Positions 10,099-20,941 of a DNA stretch of 64,000 bases are shown here, piece by piece. This DNA is from an uncultured SAR86 cluster bacterium (GTDB lineage: Bacteria > Pseudomonadota > Gammaproteobacteria > Magnimaribacterales > D2472), in contig CABXVU010000006.1 of the NCBI GenBank assembly GCA_902515775.1, forward strand, positions 1 to 64,000, in the 5' to 3' direction. Position numbers and translations under genes: made by a program. The notes under the pieces were generated by a model that was not told where the DNA came from, made no database searches, and saw only the letters and a program-made list of their open reading frames with translations. The stretch's first letter is position 1; each line of letters begins with the position of its first letter.

Positions 10099-13000
10099 TA
10101 TAAAATCCGTTTTAATAATTGGTGCTGGACCAATAATTATAGGACAAGCTTGCGAGTTTGATTACTCTGGTGCACAAGCCTGTAAAGCTCTAAAAGCAGA
10201 GGGTTTTAGGGTCATTTTAGTCAACTCTAATCCTGCAACGATTATGACTGATCCTCTTCTCGCTGATGCAACCTATATTGAACCTATTCACTGGAAATCA
10301 ATTGAAAAAATTATCGCAAAAGAGCTTCCCGATGCATTGTTGCCCACTATGGGAGGACAAACTGGTCTTAATACAGCTTTAACTTTAGCAAAAGAAGGAG
10401 TTTTACAAAAATACAATGTTGAGTTAATAGGAGCATCTAGAGAGGCCATTGATAAGGCAGAAGATAGAGAGTTATTTGATAAAACAATGAAAGGTATTGG
10501 TATTGAAACTCCTAGATCTGGAATTGCACACTCAATGGAGGAGGCTTTAACAGTTCAAGAAGGCCTTGGTTTTCCATGCATAATTCGTCCTTCATTCACA
10601 CTTGGTGGATCAGGAGGAGGAGTTGCATACAATGTTCAGGAATTTAGAGAAATTTGTGAAAAAGGACTAGATCTTTCTCCAACAACAGAGTTGCTAATTG
10701 ATGAATCTTTGCTTGGTTGGAAGGAATATGAGTTAGAAGTAGTCAGAGATAAAAATGATAACTGCATCATAATATGTTCTATAGAAAATTTTGATCCTAT
10801 GGGAGTTCATACTGGTGATTCAATCACTATAGCTCCGGCACAAACATTAACTGATAAGGAGTATCAGATTTTACGAGATCAATCATTTAAAATTTTAAGA
10901 GAAATAGGGGTAGAAACTGGCGGAAGCAATGTTCAATTTGGCATTAATCCTGAAAATGGAAGAGTTGTCGTCATTGAGATGAATCCAAGAGTAAGCAGAT
11001 CATCAGCATTGGCATCCAAAGCAACAGGTTTCCCAATCGCTAAAGTAGCAGCTCTACTTTCAGTTGGATTTACATTGGATGAACTACAAAATGACATAAC
11101 AAAGGGCCTAACACCTGCATCATTTGAACCTTCCATTGATTATATTGTTACTAAAATTCCTAAGTTTGCTTTTGAAAAATTCCCACAGGCAGACGACAGG
11201 CTAACAACTCAAATGAAATCTGTTGGAGAGGTAATGGGAATAGGAAGAACTTTCCAAGAGTCTCTGCAAAAAGCTCTACAAAGTCTAGAAGAAGATTTAC
11301 ATGGCTTTGAAAACATCATCGATAATTCGTCAAATCAAAATGAGACACTGCGTTATCAGCTAACTTTTCCAGGCTCAAAAAGAATCTTATATGTTGCTGA
11401 GGCAATAAGACTGGGTTGGGATGCAGAGCAGATAAACCAATTAACTGGAATAGATTTTTGGTTTTTGCATCAAATTATTGAGCTTATCGATGAAGAAAAT
11501 ATTTTGCAGGATATGAAGCTAAATGAAATTGATTTCGAGAAAATGCTCAACCTTAAACAAAAAGGTTTTTCTGATAGTAGGATTGCTAATTTAACAAGGT
11601 CATCCTCTCAAAAAGTTAGAGAATTTAGAAAAAAATTAGGAGTTATTCCAGCTTTTAAAAGAGTGGATACCTGTGCTGCTGAATTTGCTACCGAAACAGC
11701 ATACATGTATTCAGCTTATGAAGGTGAATGTGAATCTCGACCAACAAGTAATAAAAAAGTTATTGTGTTAGGTAGCGGTCCAAATAGAATAGGACAGGGA
11801 ATAGAGTTCGATTATTGCTGTGTTCACGCCTCTTTTGCACTTCAGGAAGAGGGTTATGAATCTATAATGATTAACTGCAATCCCGAAACTGTGTCGACGG
11901 ATTATGATACATCCAACAGACTTTACTTTGAGCCTATTACTGAAGAAAAAGTTTTAGATATTATTGATTTAGAAAAACCTGAGGGGGTAATAATACAATT
12001 TGGAGGACAGACGCCTCTAAAACTATCCGAAGTCCTATTATCCAATAATGTAATAATTCTTGGCACAGATGTAGACGCTATTGACAGATCAGAGGACAGA
12101 GAACGTTTTCAATCTCTTGCTCATCAATTAAAACTTAAACAACCTCCTAATAGCACTGTAAAAAATCTTGAAGAAGCTATAAAGGTATCGGGAGAAATTG
12201 GTTTTCCGATTGTTGTAAGACCATCATATGTCCTTGGTGGAAGAGCAATGGAACTTGTTCATACTCAAGTTGAACTTGAAAAGTATATAAAAGAAGCCGT
12301 GGAAGTTTCTGACAAAAAACCAATTTTACTTGATGGGTATTTAACTGATGCAATTGAAGTTGATGTGGATGTCATTTCCGATGGAGAAAATATCCAAATT
12401 GGAGGTATTTTGCAGCATATTGAGCAGGCTGGAATTCATTCAGGCGATTCTGCTTGCTCCTTGCCACCATATAGCCTCTCAGAGATAGTTATCAACGAAA
12501 TTGAAAAGCAAGCAAAAAAGATTGCCTCAGAGTTAAATGTGATTGGATTAATGAATATTCAATTTGCAGTTCAAGATAATAATATCTTTATCATCGAGGT
12601 AAATCCTAGGGCATCTAGGACTGTTCCATTTATATCAAAATGTTTGGGAGAATCATTAGTGAAGTCTGCCACAAAGACCATGGTTGGAAAAACATTGAAA
12701 GAAATTGGTTTTTCTAATTTATTGCCTAAAAATTATTTTTTTGTAAAAGAAGCTGTTCTGCCATTTGATAAATTCCCTGCAGTTGATCCTATCCTGGGTC
12801 CAGAAATGAAATCTACAGGAGAGGTAATGGGCATTGGCTTAAGTTTTGGTGAGGCATATGCGAAAGCTCAAAGAGCAGCAAATAAGATATTTCCTGATTC
12901 AGGGCTAGCATTTATAAGCGTTAAAGAATCTGATAAAAAATATCTTACTAATTTGGTTCCAATGCTTCTGGATCAAGGCTTTTCATTGATCGCCACCAAA

Positions 13001-13288
13001 GGGACTGCTGAAGCTATTAAAGAACTTGGTTTTGATGCTCAAATCATCAACAAAGTTACAGAGGGAAGGCCTCATATTGTTGATGAACTATTAAATAATA
13101 AAGTAAATTTTTTAATTAATACCACTGAAGGTAGACAGTCAATCGAGGATTCAGCTTCTATAAGAAGAACAGCATTACAAAATAAATTATTTTGTGTAAC
13201 AACCATCTTTGGCGCATTTGCAATTTTAGAAGCAATGAGCACAAATTCAGATGACTGGATTTATAATTCTCTCCAAGAAATAAATTAG
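10082..13288 (+). CDS. carB: Carbamoyl-phosphate synthase large subunit
   Basis: Duplicated ATP-grasp CarB sequence; ORF listed from TTG 10073 but ATG 10082 ([30 protein letters not shown]) is the usual N-terminus; overlaps carA. Confidence 0.96.
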   Translation: MPKRTDIKSVLIIGAGPIIIGQACEFDYSGAQACKALKAEGFRVILVNSNPATIMTDPLLADATYIEPIHWKSIEKIIAKELPDALLPTMGGQTGLNTALTLAKEGVLQKYNVELIGASREAIDKAEDRELFDKTMKGIGIETPRSGIAHSMEEALTVQEGLGFPCIIRPSFTLGGSGGGVAYNVQEFREICEKGLDLSPTTELLIDESLLGWKEYELEVVRDKNDNCIIICSIENFDPMGVHTGDSITIAPAQTLTDKEYQILRDQSFKILREIGVETGGSNVQFGINPENGRVVVIEMNPRVSRSSALASKATGFPIAKVAALLSVGFTLDELQNDITKGLTPASFEPSIDYIVTKIPKFAFEKFPQADDRLTTQMKSVGEVMGIGRTFQESLQKALQSLEEDLHGFENIIDNSSNQNETLRYQLTFPGSKRILYVAEAIRLGWDAEQINQLTGIDFWFLHQIIELIDEENILQDMKLNEIDFEKMLNLKQKGFSDSRIANLTRSSSQKVREFRKKLGVIPAFKRVDTCAAEFATETAYMYSAYEGECESRPTSNKKVIVLGSGPNRIGQGIEFDYCCVHASFALQEEGYESIMINCNPETVSTDYDTSNRLYFEPITEEKVLDIIDLEKPEGVIIQFGGQTPLKLSEVLLSNNVIILGTDVDAIDRSEDRERFQSLAHQLKLKQPPNSTVKNLEEAIKVSGEIGFPIVVRPSYVLGGRAMELVHTQVELEKYIKEAVEVSDKKPILLDGYLTDAIEVDVDVISDGENIQIGGILQHIEQAGIHSGDSACSLPPYSLSEIVINEIEKQAKKIASELNVIGLMNIQFAVQDNNIFIIEVNPRASRTVPFISKCLGESLVKSATKTMVGKTLKEIGFSNLLPKNYFFVKEAVLPFDKFPAVDPILGPEMKSTGEVMGIGLSFGEAYAKAQRAANKIFPDSGLAFISVKESDKKYLTNLVPMLLDQGFSLIATKGTAEAIKELGFDAQIINKVTEGRPHIVDELLNNKVNFLINTTEGRQSIEDSASIRRTALQNKLFCVTTIFGAFAILEAMSTNSDDWIYNSLQEIN

Positions 13289-13314
13289 TTACCCTCATTT
13301 GCTATAATGAACAA

Positions 13315-13791
13315 ATGGAAAAATTTCCTATAACCAAATCAGGAGAGCAAAAGCTTTCTGAAAAACTTCGTAAGTTGAAGATCAAAGATAGACCTGAAAT
13401 ATCTCAAGCTATTGCTGAGGCAAGAGCTCATGGCGATCTTAAAGAAAACGCTGAGTATCATGCTGCAAAAGAACAACAAGGATTCATCGAGGCAAAAATC
13501 CAAGAAATTGAGCATGCACTTGCTAATGCGCAGGTCATAGATGTCAAAGATATACCTGAAACTGGCAGAGTTGTATTTGGCGCGACTATAGATTTGTATG
13601 ATCTAAAAAATGATAAATCTATAACTTACAAAATAGTTGGTAATTTAGAATCTGATCCGGAAGCAGGTTTAATTTCCATTAACACACCTATTGCTCAGGG
13701 ATTAATGGGAAAAAATGTTGGTGATGAGGTCTCAATTTCTACTCCATCTGGAGAAATTGATCTTGAAATTGAAAAAGTGCAACATCTGTAA
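13315..13791 (+). CDS. greA: Transcription elongation factor GreA
   Basis: 158 aa; '[37 protein letters not shown]'. Confidence 0.95.
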   Translation: MEKFPITKSGEQKLSEKLRKLKIKDRPEISQAIAEARAHGDLKENAEYHAAKEQQGFIEAKIQEIEHALANAQVIDVKDIPETGRVVFGATIDLYDLKNDKSITYKIVGNLESDPEAGLISINTPIAQGLMGKNVGDEVSISTPSGEIDLEIEKVQHL

Positions 13792-13796
13792 AATTT

Positions 13797-14363
13797 ATGC
13801 ATACAGATTCTTGGGCTATAAAAGCAAAAAAGCTCGGCCTCCGTTCTCGAGCAGTATTTAAGTTAGAAGAAATATTAATAAAAACTAAAGCGCTTAAGAG
13901 TAAAGGTTTAGTCTTAGATATCGGTTCTGCACCGGGTGGTTGGTCTCAGCTTATAAAAATCCTTCAGCCTAAATCAACGGTATACGCAGTAGATCTTTTA
14001 CCTATGGAACCAATTAAAGATGTTTACTTTTTTCAAGAAGATGTAGCAAACATTGATGCAATAAACGATATTTCATTATTAAAAACAAAATTTGACCTTG
14101 TTATTTCTGATTTAGCCCCAAATTTAACAGGTATAAGCGCTGTTGATGAAGAAAAAATATATCAGCTAAATTCAATTACTGTTGAAACGGCTGTAGACTA
14201 TCTTAATAAGAGTAATGGAACTTTAATCCTCAAGACTTTTCAAAATAGTTTATTTAAAAAAATAAGATTAAACATGGAAAAAAATTTTAATATAGTACAA
14301 ACTTTTAAACCTGCTGCATCAAAGAGTAAGTCAGGAGAAATTTATTTATACGGAGAAAGGTAA
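13797..14363 (+). CDS. rlmE: 23S rRNA (uridine-2'-O-) methyltransferase RlmE/FtsJ
   Basis: '[11 protein letters not shown]', '[12 protein letters not shown]', '[13 protein letters not shown]'; upstream of ftsH. Confidence 0.92.
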   Translation: MHTDSWAIKAKKLGLRSRAVFKLEEILIKTKALKSKGLVLDIGSAPGGWSQLIKILQPKSTVYAVDLLPMEPIKDVYFFQEDVANIDAINDISLLKTKFDLVISDLAPNLTGISAVDEEKIYQLNSITVETAVDYLNKSNGTLILKTFQNSLFKKIRLNMEKNFNIVQTFKPAASKSKSGEIYLYGER

Positions 14364-14365
14364 TT

Positions 14366-16279
14366 ATGAATCAAGTTTTTAAAAATGCTTTAGTTTGGGT
14401 CTTGCTAGGATCAGCCTTAATCTTTATTTTTAATAATGTAGAAAATGCATCTTCATCTAAGAGAGAAATGATTTCCTATAGCCAGTTTAAACAAGAGGTC
14501 CTTTCTGATCGAGTCGCAAAGGTAATTTACAAGGGCGATCAGATGACTATTTTTGGTGATCGGCTTGATGGAACACGATTTGAAACACGTCATCCCATTT
14601 ATAAAAAAGACGAATCTGTTGATAAGGCTATTGAAGAGCATGGTGTTATAACTGTTTTTGAGAGTGTAGAGCAACCTTCAATTTGGTCCCAACTCTTGGT
14701 AGGTGCCTTTCCAATTCTCTTATTACTAGGAATTTTCTTCTTCTTCATGCGACAAATGCAAGGTGGTATGTCTGGGAGAGGAGGCCCAATGGCATTTGGA
14801 AAAAGTAAGGCAAAGTTAATGGAAGGTGGAAAAGTTACAACAACTTTTGAAGATGTCGCTGGATGTGAAGAAGCAAAGCAGGATGTTCAAGAATTAGTAG
14901 ATTTTTTAAGAGATCCTACAAAATTTCAAAAGTTAGGCGGTAAAATTCCTAGAGGTGTATTGATGGTTGGCCCTCCAGGGACCGGAAAAACACTCTTAGC
15001 CAGAGCAATTGCTGGAGAAGCCAAAGTCCCATTTTTTTCAATTTCTGGTTCAGATTTTGTGGAGATGTTTGTTGGCGTAGGTGCTTCAAGGGTCAGAGAT
15101 ATGTTTGAACAAGCTCAGAAAAACTCTCCATGCATAGTTTTTATCGATGAGATAGATGCTGTCGGACGTCACAGAGGTGCTGGAATGGGCGGCGGACATG
15201 ACGAAAGAGAGCAAACGCTCAATCAATTACTAGTTGAAATGGACGGTTTTGATGGAAACGACGGTGTAATTGTAGTTGCAGCCACTAATAGACCAGATGT
15301 TTTGGATCCTGCTTTACTGAGACCAGGACGCTTTGATAGGCAAGTAGTTGTTGATTTGCCTGATTTAAGAGGAAGAGAACAAATTTTAAAAGTTCACATG
15401 AAAAAAGTCCCACTTTCCAAAGATGTAGATGCTCTAGTAATAGCTAGAGGAACTCCTGGTTTTTCAGGAGCAGACCTTGCAAATCTTATCAATGAGGCTG
15501 CTTTATTCGCTGCCAGATATGGTGACAAAAAGGTTGATCAAAGTCATTTAGATCTTGCCAAAGATAAAATTATGATGGGCCCTGAGCGAAAATCAATGAT
15601 CATGACAGAAGAGCAGAAAACTATTACTGCATATCATGAAGCCGGGCACGCAATTGTTGGTCGCATGAGTCCAGAACATGATCCTGTATATAAAGTTACT
15701 ATTATTCCAAGAGGCCGAGCCCTCGGCGTAACAATGTTTTTACCTGAGGAAGATAAATACATGCAAAGTAAGCAATATCTTCATAGTAGAATTGCAGCAC
15801 TTTTTGGTGGCAGAATTGCTGAAGAAATTATTAATGGTAAAGATGCAATAACAACTGGAGCATCAAATGATATTGAAGTTGCAACTGGTTTAGCTACGAA
15901 TATGGTTACAAAATGGGGAATGTCCGATTTAGGCCCATTAAAATATGGAGAAGATGATTCAAGTCCATTTTTAGGAAGATCCGCATCTATGGCTCCAAAA
16001 GGAATTGGTGGAGAAACCTCTAATAGTATTGATACGGAGGTTAAAAAAATTATTAATACAAATTATAAGAAGGCTACAAAAATTCTTAACGATAATATTG
16101 ATAAATTGCATACTATGGCCGAATCGCTTCTAACATATGAAACGATTGACGCTGATCAAATTGACGACATCATGGCCGGAGCTAAACCAAGAGCTCCAAA
16201 AGATTGGGATGAGCCAAAAACGCCAAAAGATAAGACTTCTAAAAAAACTTCAATAAAGGGGCCCGCAGAAGAGCTATAA
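14366..16279 (+). CDS. ftsH: ATP-dependent zinc metalloprotease FtsH
   Basis: Walker A '[18 protein letters not shown]', SRH region, zinc-site 'HEAGH'. Confidence 0.97.
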   Translation: MNQVFKNALVWVLLGSALIFIFNNVENASSSKREMISYSQFKQEVLSDRVAKVIYKGDQMTIFGDRLDGTRFETRHPIYKKDESVDKAIEEHGVITVFESVEQPSIWSQLLVGAFPILLLLGIFFFFMRQMQGGMSGRGGPMAFGKSKAKLMEGGKVTTTFEDVAGCEEAKQDVQELVDFLRDPTKFQKLGGKIPRGVLMVGPPGTGKTLLARAIAGEAKVPFFSISGSDFVEMFVGVGASRVRDMFEQAQKNSPCIVFIDEIDAVGRHRGAGMGGGHDEREQTLNQLLVEMDGFDGNDGVIVVAATNRPDVLDPALLRPGRFDRQVVVDLPDLRGREQILKVHMKKVPLSKDVDALVIARGTPGFSGADLANLINEAALFAARYGDKKVDQSHLDLAKDKIMMGPERKSMIMTEEQKTITAYHEAGHAIVGRMSPEHDPVYKVTIIPRGRALGVTMFLPEEDKYMQSKQYLHSRIAALFGGRIAEEIINGKDAITTGASNDIEVATGLATNMVTKWGMSDLGPLKYGEDDSSPFLGRSASMAPKGIGGETSNSIDTEVKKIINTNYKKATKILNDNIDKLHTMAESLLTYETIDADQIDDIMAGAKPRAPKDWDEPKTPKDKTSKKTSIKGPAEEL

Positions 16280-16288
16280 TCTTTTTTA

Positions 16289-17605
16289 ATGATTATAAAA
16301 TTTGGCACTGATGGAATTCGCGGCCCAGTAGAATCTGAAATTACTCCTGAAGTATGCTTAAAAATAGGCCATGCCTCAGGCTTAGTTTTAAAAGATATGG
16401 GTTGGGAAACCGTCCTCATTGGTAAAGATACAAGAGTTTCTGGTTATATGCTTGAATCAGCTCTTCAAGCTGGATTTATTGCTGCTGGTGTTAATGTAAG
16501 ATTGCTTGGGCCATTACCTACTCCTGGTGTTGCATATTTAACACGATCATTGCGCAATCAGTTTGGACTTGTTATTAGCGCATCCCATAATAATTATTTA
16601 GATAATGGAATTAAACTTTTTGACGGAAACGGCGAAAAAATTCTAAAAGATGCTGAAAGAAAAATTGAAAAATTACTTGCCAGCGAATTAAAACCAGTTA
16701 AAACTGCCAATCTTGGTAAGGCTCAAAGATTTGATGAATCTGGCGATAGATACATTGAGTTTTGCAAATCAACAGTTCCTCCGGATATTACCTTTGATTC
16801 ATTAAGAATAGTATTAGATTGTGCAAATGGTGCATCCTATAAAGTTAGTCCTTCAATTTTTAAAGAGCTTGGTGCAGAGGTAATTTCAATAGGTACTGAA
16901 CCAGATGGGTATAACATAAATTATGAATGTGGTTCTACACATCCTGAAAAAGTTCAAGAAGAAGTTATAAAACAAAGAGCAGATTATGGAATTGCCCTTG
17001 ACGGTGATGGTGATAGAGTGGTTTTAATTGATAGAAAAGGTCGTCTATTAGATGGCGATGACATCATGTACATCTTAGCCTATGCTAATCCAAATAGAAC
17101 TGGGCCTTGGTCAGGCATTGTTGGAACTGCAATGTCTAACTTTGGATTTGAAGAGGCTGTAAATAAACTAGGTTATAAATTTAAAAGAGCTGACGTGGGC
17201 GATAAGCATGTAAACCAAATGCTTAAAAAAGAGGGATGGATGCTTGGAGGAGAACCATCAGGCCATATTATTTGTAGGGATTTGGTAAGTACTGGCGACG
17301 GAACAATAGCTGCATTGAAAGTAATATCCTCTTTATTGATTTTAGAAAAAGATCCAGAAGATGTTTTGCAAAATTTTAAAAAAATGCCTCAAATCAATAT
17401 TAATGTTGATGTTACTAATATAGATATCTTATCTGATACCGAGATCCAAAAAAAAATAAAAGAGATTGAATCAGACCTCACAATTGGAAGAATACTTGTA
17501 AGAGCGTCTGGCACAGAAAGTAAAATTAGAATAATGATTGAGTCTGATGATGAAGCAACAGCTGCGAAATATGCAAAAGACATTGCAAACTTTTTTAAAA
17601 GATAA
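16289..17605 (+). CDS. glmM: Phosphoglucosamine mutase
   Basis: 'KFGTDGIRGPV', 'ISASHNNYLDNGIKLF', 'DGDGDRVVLID', 'GEPSGHII'. Confidence 0.95.
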   Translation: MIIKFGTDGIRGPVESEITPEVCLKIGHASGLVLKDMGWETVLIGKDTRVSGYMLESALQAGFIAAGVNVRLLGPLPTPGVAYLTRSLRNQFGLVISASHNNYLDNGIKLFDGNGEKILKDAERKIEKLLASELKPVKTANLGKAQRFDESGDRYIEFCKSTVPPDITFDSLRIVLDCANGASYKVSPSIFKELGAEVISIGTEPDGYNINYECGSTHPEKVQEEVIKQRADYGIALDGDGDRVVLIDRKGRLLDGDDIMYILAYANPNRTGPWSGIVGTAMSNFGFEEAVNKLGYKFKRADVGDKHVNQMLKKEGWMLGGEPSGHIICRDLVSTGDGTIAALKVISSLLILEKDPEDVLQNFKKMPQININVDVTNIDILSDTEIQKKIKEIESDLTIGRILVRASGTESKIRIMIESDDEATAAKYAKDIANFFKR

Positions 17606-17608
17606 AAA

Positions 17609-18358
17609 ATGTCATTAAGATTAATAGCAAATTGGAAGCTTAACGGCTCAATAGAATTTAATAATCAATGGGCTGAAGATTTCTTTAAAAATTTTTCTAG
17701 TAAAAATTCCAAATCAATTGGGATTGCACCAGTCTCTATATATATTGGTCATTTAAAAAAAGTGATTGGTGATTGTGGGATTGAAATTGGTGCTCAAAAT
17801 ATTTGTGATAAGGAATTTGGAGAGAGAACTGGTGAAATCTCAGCTTCGATGATCAAAGACATGGGATGCAAATTTAGTTTAATTGGTCATTCTGAGAGAC
17901 GTACTTTTTTTCACGAATCTAATAAGATAATTTCACAAAAATTAAATCAGGCAAATAATAATTCTTTAATTCCTATTTTATGTATTGGTGAAACTGCTGA
18001 AGAAAATAAAAGAAATAAGACTTATGATGTTCTCGAATCTCAAATTAATGAGGCCTTACGAGATCTAAATCAGCTCAGCTCTATAATTATTGCATATGAG
18101 CCTGTTTGGGCAATTGGTTCTGGAAAAATTCCTAGTCCAGAAGAAATAAATTCCATTCATAAAATGATTAAAGATGTAGTACAATCTCGTTTTCCAAAAA
18201 TTGGTTTAAAGTCAGTTCTATATGGAGGGAGCGTTAATTCTGACAATGCGTCATCTTTATTTGTTTTAGAACATATCGATGGAGCTTTGGTAGGAGGGGC
18301 TTCACTTAATGGAAAAGAATTTGCTCAAATAGCAAACATTTTAAGTGAGTTAAGGTAA
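17609..18358 (+). CDS. tpiA: Triose-phosphate isomerase
   Basis: 'ANWKLNG', 'GHSERR', '[12 protein letters not shown]', 'LYGGSV'. Confidence 0.95.
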   Translation: MSLRLIANWKLNGSIEFNNQWAEDFFKNFSSKNSKSIGIAPVSIYIGHLKKVIGDCGIEIGAQNICDKEFGERTGEISASMIKDMGCKFSLIGHSERRTFFHESNKIISQKLNQANNNSLIPILCIGETAEENKRNKTYDVLESQINEALRDLNQLSSIIIAYEPVWAIGSGKIPSPEEINSIHKMIKDVVQSRFPKIGLKSVLYGGSVNSDNASSLFVLEHIDGALVGGASLNGKEFAQIANILSELR

Positions 18359-18362
18359 AAAA

Positions 18363-18668
18363 ATGATCATTACAGTAATTAAAATCATCTGCATTATTTT
18401 AGCAATCATACTAGTTGCGTTAGTCATATTGCAGCAGGGAAAGGGCTCTGATTTAGGTTCAGCTTTTGGAGGCGGATCCTCAAATTCAATGTTTGGAGCA
18501 GTCGGGCCATCTAATTTCCTCGGAAAATTGACAGCAATCATTGCCGCTCTTTTTTTAATTTTAAACTTAACCCAAGCAGTGTTGTTAAAAAATGCTAATA
18601 CTGAGGTACTATTTACTGATGATGAAATTCAAGAAGCAACAAAAACTGCTGAAATCCCTATAGAATAA
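18363..18668 (+). CDS. secG: Preprotein translocase subunit SecG
   Basis: '[27 protein letters not shown]'; follows tpiA. Confidence 0.92.
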   Translation: MIITVIKIICIILAIILVALVILQQGKGSDLGSAFGGGSSNSMFGAVGPSNFLGKLTAIIAALFLILNLTQAVLLKNANTEVLFTDDEIQEATKTAEIPIE

Positions 18669-18755
18669 TGGTGCCGAAAGCGGGACTTGAACCCGCACGA
18701 GCTTTCGCTCACTAACCCCTCAAGCTAGCGTGTCTACCAATTCCACCACTTCGGC
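18669..18755 (-). tRNA. tRNA-Leu (anticodon GAG), CCA encoded
   Basis: Reverse complement GCCGAAGTGGTGGAATTGGTAGACACGCTAGCTTGAGGGGTTAGTGAGCGAAAGCTCGTGCGGGTTCAAGTCCCGCTTTCGGCACCA folds as a class II tRNA with variable arm. Confidence 0.95.
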
Positions 18756-18765
18756 AAAGTGGTGA

Positions 18766-18771
18766 ATTATA
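18766..18771 (-). promoter_or_regulatory. Extended -10 box (TGT-TATAAT) for tRNA-Leu
   Basis: Minus strand reads CTTGTTATAATTCACCACTTTGCCGAAG; TATAAT ends 10 nt before the tRNA 5' end. Confidence 0.55.
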
Positions 18772-18811
18772 ACAAGATTAGTTTTTAAAACTGAAATAAA
18801 TCTCAATAAAC

Positions 18812-18839
18812 TTGACCTTAAGCACATGGTTTCTATACA
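18812..18839 (+). promoter_or_regulatory. Sigma-70-type promoter for tRNA-fMet / rimP-nusA-infB unit
   Basis: TTGACC (18812-18817), 16-nt spacer, TATACA (18834-18839), ~16 nt upstream of the tRNA. Confidence 0.65.
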
Positions 18840-18855
18840 CTCTAATCCTCTGCGA

Positions 18856-18932
<77 letters not shown>

Positions 18933-18949
18933 GTAAATGAGACACAAAC

Positions 18950-18976
18950 TGGGGCATTTGCCCCATTTTTATTTTT
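18950..18976 (+). terminator. Intrinsic terminator between tRNA-fMet and rimP
   Basis: TGGGGC-ATTT-GCCCCA perfect stem followed by TTTTTATTTTT. Confidence 0.8.
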
Positions 18977-18983
18977 AAGAGTT

Positions 18984-19460
18984 ATGAGAATTGAGGAATT
19001 AGAAATTGCAATAGAACCTGTTGTCACTAGCCATGGATGTGAGCTATGGGGCATTGAGTTGGTTAAAGGTAAGAAAAGACCGACAATAAGGGTCTTTATT
19101 GACGCAATTGCAGGCGCAACAATAGATGATTGTGAAAAGGTAGCCAAAGACCTAAATTATGAGCTCGCATTAGATGATATTTTTTTTGATCAAGATTACA
19201 CGTTAGAGGTTTCTACACCAGGCATAGATAGGAAGATTTTCAAAGTAGAACAACTTTCTGCATTTCTCAAAGAAGATTTTGATTTAAAGTTACGAGAAAT
19301 GAAAAATGGCAAGAGAAGTCTTGTAGCTAAGCTTATAAATATAGAAAATGATGAGATTTTATTTCAGAGCGGAGAGGAAAAAATGAGATTAAATTTTGTA
19401 GATCTTGATCTATGTCGTTTAAAACCAAATTTTGAAGAACTTATGAGGGTAAATAAATAA
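18984..19460 (+). CDS. rimP: Ribosome maturation factor RimP
   Basis: MRIEELEIAIEPVVTSHGCELWGIEL..., 'LEVSTPGIDR'; M at 18984 (ORF 5' extension overlaps the tRNA and is spurious). Confidence 0.92.
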   Translation: MRIEELEIAIEPVVTSHGCELWGIELVKGKKRPTIRVFIDAIAGATIDDCEKVAKDLNYELALDDIFFDQDYTLEVSTPGIDRKIFKVEQLSAFLKEDFDLKLREMKNGKRSLVAKLINIENDEILFQSGEEKMRLNFVDLDLCRLKPNFEELMRVNK

Positions 19461-20923
19461 TGGAAAGCAATGAAATTTTAGCAGTAGTTGAATCTGTTTC
19501 TAATGAGAAAGGTATTGAAGAGGCAATAATATTTAGCGCCTTAGAAACAGCTATTGCTAGCGCATCTCTCAGGCATTTTCATGAAGATGCAGATATATCT
19601 GTTTCTATAGATCAATCAACAGGAGATTATACTACTCATAGAAATTGGCTCGTAGAAAATGAGGATTCCGAAGACTTTCATAGGGAAACTCATATTTCTG
19701 AAGCTGATTCTAAGATGAGTATTGGCGAAACCTATTCACAAGGAGTAAATAATGTTGTCTTCGGACGAATTGAAACTCAAGCTGCACGCCAAGTAATGAT
19801 GCAGAAGGTTAGGGAAGCTGAAAGGGATACAATTGTGGCAATGTTCAAATCACAAGACAATTCCTTAATGAATGGAACAGTTAAAAGAGTGACTAGGGAC
19901 AATATTATCGTTGACATCGGAAATGATGTTGAAGCAATTCTTCCAAGAGATCAATTATTGCCTGGAGAGATATACAAAATTAATGATAGGATGCGAGCTA
20001 TTTTACAAATAAAAGAAATTGAAGGTCGGGGTTCTCAACTTATGCTTAGCAGAACATGTCCTGAAATGGTAACAGAATTATTTAGAATCGAAGTTCCTGA
20101 AATTAATGAAGATATTATTGAAATAAGAGGTATCGCTCGAGATGCTGGCTCTAGATCAAAGATTACTGTTAAAACTAATGATGGACGAATAGATCCTGTT
20201 GGAGCCTGTGTTGGAATGCGTGGTTCAAGAGTTCAATCAGTTTCAGGCGAATTGGGAAATGAAAGAATTGACATTATTATTTATGATGATAATCCTGCTC
20301 AAATGGTGATTAATTCTCTTGCTCCAGCAAAAGTTGAATCAATTGTTATGGATGATGATTCTCGTTCTATGGAATTAGCTGTAAATGAGGAAAATCTGGC
20401 TTTGGCAATTGGCTCAAGAGGTCAAAACATTAGACTAGCATCAAGACTTGTTGGTTGGGAGTTAAATATTATTAGTAGCAATGAGGCTGAGGCGAAAGAG
20501 AGAGTTGTAGAGGCAGAATTTCAAGCTAAGCTCATGAAAAATTTGAGCATCAATGAGAAAGAGGCTGAAGCATTAATTAGAGGAGGATTTTTAACTTTTG
20601 ATGATGTTGCTTATGCCGAGGATGGAAAGCTATCCTCTACTATGGAAATTGATGATAAAAGAGCTGAAGAAATTAAAGTTGCTGCAGCAGATGCTGCTTT
20701 GATGGAAGCTATGGGCGAGATTACTCAAGAAGAATCAAATTTAGAGTCATTAACAGAATTAGGTTTCAGTGATGAAGAAGTGGAAACTCTTGTTTCTAAT
20801 GCTCTTAAGAGTAAAGATGATATCGCAGAATTAGCAGTTGATGAGCTTTTAGATGTAATTGAAATAAACGAAAAGAAGGCTGCGGATATTATTATGAAAG
20901 CAAGAGAAAGTTGGTTTAATTAA
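19460..20923 (+). CDS. nusA: Transcription termination/antitermination protein NusA
   Basis: S1/KH region 'GACVGMRGSRVQSVSGELGNERIDII', 'LAIGSRGQNIRLASRLVGWEL', C-terminal HhH repeats. Confidence 0.95.
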   Translation: MESNEILAVVESVSNEKGIEEAIIFSALETAIASASLRHFHEDADISVSIDQSTGDYTTHRNWLVENEDSEDFHRETHISEADSKMSIGETYSQGVNNVVFGRIETQAARQVMMQKVREAERDTIVAMFKSQDNSLMNGTVKRVTRDNIIVDIGNDVEAILPRDQLLPGEIYKINDRMRAILQIKEIEGRGSQLMLSRTCPEMVTELFRIEVPEINEDIIEIRGIARDAGSRSKITVKTNDGRIDPVGACVGMRGSRVQSVSGELGNERIDIIIYDDNPAQMVINSLAPAKVESIVMDDDSRSMELAVNEENLALAIGSRGQNIRLASRLVGWELNIISSNEAEAKERVVEAEFQAKLMKNLSINEKEAEALIRGGFLTFDDVAYAEDGKLSSTMEIDDKRAEEIKVAAADAALMEAMGEITQEESNLESLTELGFSDEEVETLVSNALKSKDDIAELAVDELLDVIEINEKKAADIIMKARESWFN

Positions 20924-20941
20924 AAAAAGGAAGTTATTAAT

